Shown one piece after another: positions 15,697 to 21,662 of a stretch of 29,663 bases of DNA. The notes under the pieces were generated by a model that saw only the letters and a program-made list of their open reading frames with translations, had not been told where the DNA came from and searched no databases. This DNA comes from JANYCO01 sp035535995. GTDB lineage: Bacteria; Bacteroidota; Bacteroidia; Cytophagales; Cytophagaceae. Every line of letters begins with the position of its first letter. Positions within the stretch are counted from its first letter, which is position 1. Both the position numbers and the translations under genes were made by a program. The DNA lies in assembly GCA_035535995.1 (NCBI GenBank), contig DATLOZ010000006.1, forward strand, positions 1 to 29,663, read 5' to 3'.

Positions 15697-15730
15697 AGGA
15701 TACTTACCGATACCTAAACCTTATTTTATC

Positions 15731-16579
15731 ATGGCGAAGAGTAATAAAGGGGGGAAAGTTGAGAAGGCAAAAACAGGAGCGAGCAAGAGCAAAACAAAAC
15801 CCAAAACTGCCGTAAAACCCAAAATAACGGCGAAAGTTAAAAAGACAGCGGCCAAAGCTAAACCGGCTTCTTCAAAAACCGCCACAAAAACTCCTGCAAA
15901 GGCTAAAGCGAAAAAAGCTACCCCTGTCAAAAAGGTAACGGCAAAGTCGGGCACAGCGAAAGCCACTAAGAAAACAACTGCCTCAAAGGTTACTTCTTCC
16001 AAGGCTAAAAGCATTAAACCAGCCAGTACAAAAACGGTAACAACCTCGAACTTAAAGAGCAAAAAAAACGTATCAAGCGCTAAGGTCGTGAAAAGGAGTA
16101 GTATCAGTACTACTACAAGCTTTCATGGCATCGTACTCCGCACGGGGAGAAGACCACAGGCGATCATTAACAAAACGAAGATAGAAACAGAAGATATGGG
16201 CGAAGAAAAATTAAGATACTCAGAAGAAGAGCTAAAAGAATTTGAAGTATTGATTCTGGAGAAGTTGGATAAAGCCAAAAAAGAGCTCAACTACATGAAG
16301 GAAATGCTGAGCAAGAAAAACGATGAAGGGACAGACAACACGGCAGGTACCATGAAACTACTGGAAGATGGCGCCGATACGCTGGAAAAAGAAAATTTCT
16401 CCCAACTCGCCGTAAGACAGCAAAAATTTGTGACGCAGCTCGAAAACGCGATGGCCAGAATTAAAAATGGTACATATGGGATCTGCATCGATACCGGTAA
16501 GCTCATTCCTAAAGAGCGGCTGAAAGCAGTGCCGCATACACAACATTCAATTGAAGCCAAACTAAATCGTAGAGACTAA
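15731..16579 (+). CDS. Histone H1-like tail fused to TraR/DksA-like domain
   Basis: In this 282-residue protein, residues 1-125 are almost only Lys, Ala, Thr, Ser, Pro and Val in AKKA/TAKK/KPK patterns, like bacterial histone-H1 (Hc1/AlgP) tails, and should bind nucleic acid. Residues 156-282 are the TraR/DksA domain: a coiled coil (160-245) and a zinc-finger-like end (GTYGICIDTGKLIPKERL). Only one of the four zinc cysteines remains (C252). The others read T255, S273 and A276, which I recall as usual for Bacteroidota members. DksA proteins act in the RNA polymerase secondary channel with ppGpp. M156 (codon at 16196), after an AG-rich stretch, could give a short form without the tail. The stop overlaps the scpB start (TAATG). 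Confidence 0.85.
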   Translation: MAKSNKGGKVEKAKTGASKSKTKPKTAVKPKITAKVKKTAAKAKPASSKTATKTPAKAKAKKATPVKKVTAKSGTAKATKKTTASKVTSSKAKSIKPASTKTVTTSNLKSKKNVSSAKVVKRSSISTTTSFHGIVLRTGRRPQAIINKTKIETEDMGEEKLRYSEEELKEFEVLILEKLDKAKKELNYMKEMLSKKNDEGTDNTAGTMKLLEDGADTLEKENFSQLAVRQQKFVTQLENAMARIKNGTYGICIDTGKLIPKERLKAVPHTQHSIEAKLNRRD

Positions 16580-17247
16580 TGGATTTTCTGCAAAATCATA
16601 TCGAAGCCCTGATCTTTTGCTCTCAAGAGCCGGTAAAACCGGAAGAGGTCAGACAGGTATTGTCCGAAATGTTTGAAGCTGATGTGCCGGAAGCCGATGT
16701 ATTGGCTGCCCTGGAATCGCTGATGGTGAAATACGAAGCGGATACCTTCCCGTTCCAGATCTACAAGATCGGAGGCGGATACCAGTTTCTTACCAAGCCG
16801 GCTTACCAATCTAGTTTGAGCATTTTCTTAAAACAGAAATCCAAAAAAAGATTGTCAACCTCCGCGCTGGAAACCATCGCCATCATTGCTTACAAACAGC
16901 CGATCACTAAAACACAGATCGAGCAGATCAGAGGCGTGAACTGTGATTATGCAATCCAAAAATTATTGGAAAAAGAATTGGTAGAGATCAAAGGGAAATC
17001 CGATGGGATCGGAAGACCGGTATTATACGGTACGAGCGATAAATTCATGGAATATTTCGGGATCAACGATCTGAGAGACCTTCCAAACCCTAAAGATTTT
17101 TCCAAAGAAGAAAATACGATCGGAGAAGAAAACGACATGGCTTTCGTAGCCAGTACCATGATCGCCGAAGAAAATAATAACCCGGATATTTCTTCCAGCA
17201 CGACGGAAGATTCAGCACCTGCCGCTAACCCGGAACCGGAAGAATAA
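16579..17247 (+). CDS. scpB: Segregation and condensation protein B (ScpB)
   Basis: This 222-residue protein is the winged-helix, kleisin-associated subunit of the bacterial SMC-ScpAB condensin. N-terminal HIEALIFCSQEPV and the tandem winged helices up to about residue 165 (ETIAIIAYKQPITKTQIEQIRGVNCDYAI, then GRPVLYGTSDKFMEYFGI) are diagnostic. Residues 175-222 are an acidic, probably disordered tail. It should bind ScpA in the cytoplasm and regulate chromosome loop formation. Its ATG shares one base with the stop of the DksA-like gene, which predicts translational coupling and joint expression of a nucleoid-type protein with a condensin subunit. scpA is not next to it. Confidence 0.95.
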   Translation: MDFLQNHIEALIFCSQEPVKPEEVRQVLSEMFEADVPEADVLAALESLMVKYEADTFPFQIYKIGGGYQFLTKPAYQSSLSIFLKQKSKKRLSTSALETIAIIAYKQPITKTQIEQIRGVNCDYAIQKLLEKELVEIKGKSDGIGRPVLYGTSDKFMEYFGINDLRDLPNPKDFSKEENTIGEENDMAFVASTMIAEENNNPDISSSTTEDSAPAANPEPEE

Positions 17248-17252
17248 TTAAA

Positions 17253-17330
17253 TAGTTATGAATGTTGAGTTGTGAATTATGAATGAAATAATTTTAACTC
17301 ATAACTCATAATTCAACATTCATAATTAAA
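17253..17330. repeat. Palindromic heptamer repeat, scpB/rluB intergenic
   Basis: The left arm (TTATGAA, TGTTGAG, TTGTGAA, TTATGAA) and the right arm (CTCATAA, CTCATAA, TTCAACA, TTCATAA) are in 7-bp phase around an AT-rich centre. It takes up most of the 123-bp gap between scpB and the pseudouridine synthase. Confidence 0.88.
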
Positions 17331-17370
17331 AAAGGATTGTTGTGATAACAAACCATAAACAGAGAAAGAC

Positions 17371-18708
17371 GTGAAAAATAACAAGCGGGATAAAAAGCAT
17401 CCGTTGACCGAGAAGGTAGACAAAGCTTTTAAAGGAAAAAAGAATACAGAAACCGGAAAAAAATTTTTATCTAATGACAAATCTGGATCTTCTTCAAGAG
17501 GAAAAGAAAAATCCAAATCCACTTCCGGTGGATCTCGATACGCAGGTGTTGGAAAAAAACATAAAGATACTGAAAAGACTGAGCCTCGAAATTATAAACC
17601 AAAATCCTCTACTCGCCCAGGATCCGGTACTGGAAAAGGCCGTAAATCAACTGATGCAGATCAGCACTTTGGAAAAACTGATGGTGATCGCAAAAGAACT
17701 GGCGCAAGAGATCGAAAACCAACCCTCGGCACAAAGCCACGCACCGGCGCTGGAAAAACTTTTGATGATCGCAAAGGATCTGACAGTAGAAAAACTGAGC
17801 CAAAACGAGGAGATCGAGAAACTCCAAAAAAATATCAAAAAGGGACAGAGCAAAAAAGAAATTTCACCCGAAAAGATTCTGAAGACTCCAAAGGTAAAAC
17901 CTACAACCGTCAAGGTAAAACTCCCGAAAGATATAAAAGACGATCAGCAACTTCTTCTGGCGTTTTAAAGAAAAAAAATACCGAGGAAAATGATGACGGC
18001 ACAATCCGTCTGAACCGTTACATTGCCAACTCCGGTGTATGTTCGCGCCGTGATGCAGACGAACTGATCGCGCAAGGACTGGTGGAAGTGAACGGAAAAG
18101 TAGTGACCGAAATGGGCTACAAAGTAAAGCCCGGCGATGTAGTGCGCTACGATGGAGGTACCCTGAGAAGGGAAGAGCTTGTTTACATCCTGCTCAACAA
18201 ACCAAAAGATTTTATTACTACCATGGACGATCCGCAGGAACGCAAAACGGTGATGCAACTCGTCGCGGGTGCCTGCAAAGAACGCGTATATCCTGTAGGT
18301 AGACTAGACCGTAATACCACAGGCCTGTTGGTGCTCACCAACGATGGTGCGCTTGCTGAAAAACTTACACACCCTTCCAATAAAATAAGTAAAGTATACC
18401 AGGTAGAATTGGACCGCCCACTTGATCGCGCAGATTTCAACTCGATCGTAGAAGGAGGGATCGTGTTGGAAGATGGTCCTGTACATGTAGATGAGATCGC
18501 CTATGTGGATGGAACTAAAAAAGTATTAGGCTTGGAAATTCACGAAGGCAGAAACCGCATCGTAAGAAGGATCTTCGAGCACCTGGGCTACGAGGTAGAA
18601 AAGCTTGACCGTACCATGTACGCCAGTCTTACCAAACGAGACCTGCCAAGAGGCAACTGGAGATTTCTTACCGACAAAGAAGTGACTCGTTTAAAATACC
18701 AGAAATAG
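17371..18708 (+). CDS. rluB: RluB/RsuA-type pseudouridine synthase with long disordered N-terminus
   Basis: This 445-residue protein starts at GTG (17371) after AGAGAAAGAC, a fair ribosome site. No in-frame ATG occurs until deep in the catalytic part, so the extension is probably translated. Residues 1-208 are disordered and rich in Lys, Arg, Gly, Asp, Ser and Thr, as in many Bacteroidota homologues. Residues 209-275 are an S4 RNA-binding domain (IRLNRYIANSGVCSRRDADELI). The rest is the RsuA/RluB catalytic domain with D313 in GRLDRNTTGLLVLTNDG and the closing motif EGRNRIVRRIFEHLGYEV. It should isomerise a uridine in ribosomal RNA; RluB (23S helix 89) is likelier than RsuA or RluE/F but not certain. 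A second, gene-like frame overlaps codons for about residues 35-199. Confidence 0.9.
   Translation: MKNNKRDKKHPLTEKVDKAFKGKKNTETGKKFLSNDKSGSSSRGKEKSKSTSGGSRYAGVGKKHKDTEKTEPRNYKPKSSTRPGSGTGKGRKSTDADQHFGKTDGDRKRTGARDRKPTLGTKPRTGAGKTFDDRKGSDSRKTEPKRGDRETPKKYQKGTEQKRNFTRKDSEDSKGKTYNRQGKTPERYKRRSATSSGVLKKKNTEENDDGTIRLNRYIANSGVCSRRDADELIAQGLVEVNGKVVTEMGYKVKPGDVVRYDGGTLRREELVYILLNKPKDFITTMDDPQERKTVMQLVAGACKERVYPVGRLDRNTTGLLVLTNDGALAEKLTHPSNKISKVYQVELDRPLDRADFNSIVEGGIVLEDGPVHVDEIAYVDGTKKVLGLEIHEGRNRIVRRIFEHLGYEVEKLDRTMYASLTKRDLPRGNWRFLTDKEVTRLKYQK
17474..17968 (+). CDS. Candidate overlapping gene nested in rluB extension (+1 frame)
   Basis: A 164-codon frame from ATG (17474) to TAA (17966-17968) is nested in the rluB N-terminal coding region, one base ahead of its frame. 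The product would be helical and rich in Leu, Ile, Glu and Lys, with no signal peptide. It has repeated (V/T/A)LEK motifs, including LEKLMVIAKEL and LEKLLMIAKDL spaced 27 residues apart, and a basic C-terminal part ending QQLLLAF. Codons look normal for the region (CTG, GAA, AAA, ATC, GCA). Against it, the host frame has few codons with T in position 2, which by itself removes stops from this frame, and no clear ribosome site precedes the ATG. I do not recognise the protein. Confidence 0.35.
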   Translation: MTNLDLLQEEKKNPNPLPVDLDTQVLEKNIKILKRLSLEIINQNPLLAQDPVLEKAVNQLMQISTLEKLMVIAKELAQEIENQPSAQSHAPALEKLLMIAKDLTVEKLSQNEEIEKLQKNIKKGQSKKEISPEKILKTPKVKPTTVKVKLPKDIKDDQQLLLAF

Positions 18709-18716
18709 TGTTATTT

Positions 18717-18818
18717 TTAAATTATGAATATTGAGTTATGAATTATGAATGAAGAGAGCGCTAAGCATCTGATAATTCATAATTCATAACTCATAACTTA
18801 AATCAACATTCATAATTG
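18717..18818. repeat. Palindromic heptamer repeat, rluB/dehydrogenase intergenic
   Basis: The left arm (TTATGAA, TATTGAG, TTATGAA, TTATGAA, TGAAGAG) and the right arm (ATAATTC, ATAATTC, ATAACTC, ATAACTT, then ATTCATAATT) surround GCGCTAAGCATCTG. It occupies nearly the whole 115-bp gap, so no separate promoter for the next gene is visible. Confidence 0.88.
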
Positions 18819-18823
18819 TAAAA

Positions 18824-20116
18824 ATGATCTACGAAAAAATAAAAAATAAAGAAACCTATTTGGCAGTGATCGGCCTTGGCTACGTAGGCTTGCCAATTGC
18901 ACTGGAGTTTTCTAAAAAAATAAAGGTAGTAGGTTTCGACATCAACGCCGCACGTGTGGAGATGATGAAAAAGAACATCGATCCAAGCGGAGAATTAGAG
19001 GCGAAAGATTTTGAAGGATGCGATATTGAATTTACCAGCAAGCTGGAAGACCTGAAAAAAGTTACCTTCTTCATCGTCGCCGTTCCCACCCCAATCGACG
19101 AATTTAATCTCCCTGATCTGAAACCATTGCTCTCCGCTTCTAATACAGTAGGAAAGGTATTGAAGAAAGGAGATTATGTGGTATTTGAATCTACGGTATA
19201 TCCTGGTTGTACAGAAGAAGACTGCGTTCCAATCCTTGAAGAATTGTCGGGCTTGAAAGCGGTTACTGATTTTAAAGTGGGTTATTCTCCCGAGCGCATC
19301 AATCCTGGCGATAAAGAGCATACACTGGCAAAGATCGTGAAGGTGGTATCCGGCTGCGATGCAGAAGCTGCTTCGCAAATCGCGGAGGTATATAAACTAG
19401 TAGTGAAGGCAGGCGTACACCAGGCTTCCTCTATCAAAGTAGCAGAAGCGGCAAAGATCATCGAGAATACACAGCGCGACCTAAACATTGCGCTCATGAA
19501 TGAATTGTCGATGATCTGCAATATGATGGATATTAATACTTACGAAGTATTGGAAGCCGCCGCTACGAAATGGAACTTTCTGAAATTTACTCCTGGCCTC
19601 GTAGGCGGACACTGCATCGGTGTCGATCCTTATTATCTTACGCACAAAGCAAAACAACTAGGCTACAATCCAAATGTAATCCTGAGCGGCCGTCATATCA
19701 ACGACAGCATGGGTGCATACATTGCAAAAAATACGGTGAAGCTTTTGATCCAGGAAGGCAAAGTGATCGCAGGCGCTAAGGTGCTGGTGATGGGAGCTAC
19801 CTTCAAGGAAAACGTGGAAGACATTCGCAACTCAAAAGTAGTAGACATCATCCGCGAGCTTAAAGATTTCAGTTTGCAGGTAGAGGTGATTGATCCGCAT
19901 GCTTCGGCAGAAGAGTTTAAGCATGAGTACGGATTGGAGCTTGCAGACCAGGCAGGCAAAGATTACGATGCGATCGTGCTGGCTGTAATGCACAAAGAAT
20001 ATCATTCCCTTCCAACTTCTTTCTTCACTTCCATCACTGCCGACAAGCCAGTCTTTATTGATATCAAAGGAATTTATAGAAACAAGCTGCAAGGGTTTAA
20101 CTATTGGAGCCTGTAG
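18824..20116 (+). CDS. UDP-N-acetyl-hexosamine 6-dehydrogenase (TviB/WbpO-like)
   Basis: This 430-residue nucleotide-sugar dehydrogenase of the UDP-glucose/GDP-mannose family oxidises C6 of a UDP-sugar twice with NAD+ to a uronic acid. GLGYVGLP (17-24) is the Rossmann motif, and C264 in GGHCIGVDPYYL is the thioester-forming cysteine. The central part contains KVAEAAKIIENTQRDLNIALMNE, typical of the UDP-GlcNAc/GalNAc branch (WbpA, WbpO, TviB) rather than UDP-glucose dehydrogenase. It lies 133 bp before a WbpP/TviC-like 4-epimerase, so the likely joint product is UDP-N-acetylgalactosaminuronic acid for capsule or O-antigen. Glycosyltransferase genes are not in the window. The two genes probably form one transcript through the repeat. 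Confidence 0.92.
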   Translation: MIYEKIKNKETYLAVIGLGYVGLPIALEFSKKIKVVGFDINAARVEMMKKNIDPSGELEAKDFEGCDIEFTSKLEDLKKVTFFIVAVPTPIDEFNLPDLKPLLSASNTVGKVLKKGDYVVFESTVYPGCTEEDCVPILEELSGLKAVTDFKVGYSPERINPGDKEHTLAKIVKVVSGCDAEAASQIAEVYKLVVKAGVHQASSIKVAEAAKIIENTQRDLNIALMNELSMICNMMDINTYEVLEAAATKWNFLKFTPGLVGGHCIGVDPYYLTHKAKQLGYNPNVILSGRHINDSMGAYIAKNTVKLLIQEGKVIAGAKVLVMGATFKENVEDIRNSKVVDIIRELKDFSLQVEVIDPHASAEEFKHEYGLELADQAGKDYDAIVLAVMHKEYHSLPTSFFTSITADKPVFIDIKGIYRNKLQGFNYWSL

Positions 20117-20119
20117 GAG

Positions 20120-20246
20120 AATTATGAGTTATGAATATTGAATTATGAATTCATAGCGCACAATTACAGTATCTTCTAATAATTAATTAATAAATCCATT
20201 ACGAATTCAATTCATAATTCAACATTCATAACTCATAACTTAAAAA
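20120..20246. repeat. Palindromic heptamer repeat between dehydrogenase and epimerase genes
   Basis: The left arm (TTATGAG, TTATGAA, TATTGAA, TTATGAA) and the right arm (CATAATT, CAACATT, CATAACT, CATAACT) are separated by about 60 bp of AT-rich sequence. It starts within four bases of the upstream stop codon and ends just before the epimerase start. Confidence 0.88.
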
Positions 20247-20249
20247 AGT

Positions 20250-21254
20250 ATGTTCGAACACAACTACCACCAATGCGATATTTCTGCTAAAAATTTTCTG
20301 GTTACAGGCGGTGCCGGCTTTATTGGGTCCAACCTGGTAGAATATTTACTGAAGTACAAGGCAGGAAAAGTAAGAGTGTTGGACAATCTGAGCAATGGTT
20401 ATTACAAAAACATCGAACCGTTTTTATCTAATCCTTCTTTCGAATATATCGAAGGAGACCTGCTCGACGAAGCTACTTGCCTGAAAGCATGCGAAGGGAT
20501 TAACGTGGTATTCCACCAAGCCGCGCTGGGCTCGGTGCCTAGAAGTATTAAGTTGCCTTTGGTCACAAATGCTGCCAACGTAACGGGTTTTCTGAACATG
20601 CTTACAGCTGCTAAAGATTCCGGCGTAGAGCGATTTATTTACGCGTCGTCTTCTTCTGTATACGGCGACAATCAAGACATGCCAAAGCAGGAAGAGATCA
20701 TCGGCAACGCACTTTCTCCTTATGCTGTATCAAAACGTGTGAACGAATTGTATGCAAAAGTATTTGGCCAACTGTACGGAATTAAAACCATCGGCTTTCG
20801 CTACTTCAATGTTTTCGGGCCGAGACAAAATCCTAAAAATCCTTATGCAGCGGTGATCCCGCTTTTTGTATATGCACTGCTGGACGGACAAGCGCCGACC
20901 ATCAATGGCGATGGTACACAATCGAGAGATTTCACCTTCGTGGAAAATGCCGTGCAGGCCAATATCCGCGCAGCTGTTACCGAACATCCGGAAGCGTTCA
21001 ACAGGGTATACAACGCTGCCGTGGGCGATAGTATTTCACTCAACGATCTGTATCAATACCTACAAGATGTTTCAGGTATAAAAATTCCTGCGCACTATGC
21101 TCCTCCGCGCCCTGGCGATATCCGCGACAGCCAGGCCAATATTTCTATGGCTAAAACCTATCTTGGTTATGATCCGAAATTCAAAGTGAAAGAAGGATTG
21201 GAAATTCTTTTTAACTGGTATAAAGAGAATAGAGATTTTTTGGAGAAGGACTAA
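20250..21254 (+). CDS. UDP-N-acetylglucosamine 4-epimerase (WbpP/TviC-like SDR)
   Basis: This 334-residue extended SDR epimerase interconverts UDP-GlcNAc and UDP-GalNAc (or their uronic acids). GGAGFIGS (20-27) binds NAD+, a serine-rich stretch (SSSSVYG, 133-139) supplies the catalytic serine, and Y158 and K162 (YAVSK) complete the triad. ALGSVPRSI (92-100) is a hallmark of the WbpP/TviC group, and FNVFGPRQNP is typical of the family. The start at 20250 gives the expected extra N-terminal segment before the Rossmann strand. With the upstream TviB/WbpO-like enzyme it forms the classic two-gene route to a GalNAc-uronic acid used in Vi antigen or O-antigens. It is the last gene before the giant secreted protein. 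Confidence 0.93.
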   Translation: MFEHNYHQCDISAKNFLVTGGAGFIGSNLVEYLLKYKAGKVRVLDNLSNGYYKNIEPFLSNPSFEYIEGDLLDEATCLKACEGINVVFHQAALGSVPRSIKLPLVTNAANVTGFLNMLTAAKDSGVERFIYASSSSVYGDNQDMPKQEEIIGNALSPYAVSKRVNELYAKVFGQLYGIKTIGFRYFNVFGPRQNPKNPYAAVIPLFVYALLDGQAPTINGDGTQSRDFTFVENAVQANIRAAVTEHPEAFNRVYNAAVGDSISLNDLYQYLQDVSGIKIPAHYAPPRPGDIRDSQANISMAKTYLGYDPKFKVKEGLEILFNWYKENRDFLEKD

Positions 21255-21662
21255 TTTTACTTACCTGTTATAAGATACAATCAATAAAAAAGATTGAAAA
21301 AGCAGAATGTGAGGAAACTTTGTTTTTTCCGTGACGTTTTGCTTCGCCTGAATCTGTATGTGACTTTTTTTCAATAGATTTTTTAAAATAATGTGTGACC
21401 CATGTCAAAAAACATAGTGATGTTTTTACATTATATATATGTTTTAAAAAGGTTTCATTTAAAATAGAATAAAAAAAGGAATCTCTATAAACAAAAAAAT
21501 AAAAACTGTTTTTTTTTGTCACGTAGTATATCTTGCGCATCATATTCTCGGAAACAACCCACTATTGAGGAGTATAAAATAGATTTACTTGCTATAAATT
21601 ATTTTACGAGGGAACGCTCGGTTTTTTCCAACCAGAAATTTTAGTAATAATAAACCTTACCC
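21255..21662. other. AT-rich 408-bp leader before the giant secreted protein gene
   Basis: I see no gene. The region is strongly AT-rich, with many T- and A-runs and a perfect inverted repeat AAAAACAT/ATGTTTTT with a 4-nt loop (21408-21427). No exact TAnnTTTG box is present, so the promoter cannot be placed. A long untranslated leader or an unusual promoter is possible. A minus-strand 91-codon frame (21268-21543) is made mainly of such AT-rich runs and is not called. Confidence 0.6.

Larger units (their letters stand above)
15423..15730. other. asd-dksA intergenic region (308 bp)
   Basis: It contains no gene. From left to right it holds a GGATACC heptamer array (15431-15472), a hairpin with long loop (15481-15525), the inverted array (15566-15597), about 90 bp of AT-rich sequence, and an exact -7 box (15689-15696) 34 bp before the dksA-like start codon. 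Confidence 0.8.

Noticed and set aside
15721..16062. 113-codon minus-strand hydrophobic frame antisense to the Lys/Ala tail
   Set aside because: Lys/Ala codons read in reverse give Phe, Leu, Ala and Val automatically. It resembles a membrane protein only by composition.
17609..17913. Two minus-strand frames antisense to the rluB extension
   Set aside because: Unlike the +1 frame they show no conserved internal repeat pattern beyond what the DNA imposes, and they are rich in Phe, Ser and Cys as expected from reverse Lys/Asp/Arg codons.
21268..21543. 91-codon minus-strand frame in the spacer before the giant gene
   Set aside because: Its composition (long Phe/Lys/Tyr runs) is what AT-rich non-coding DNA gives, and it has no motif and no promoter or ribosome site.
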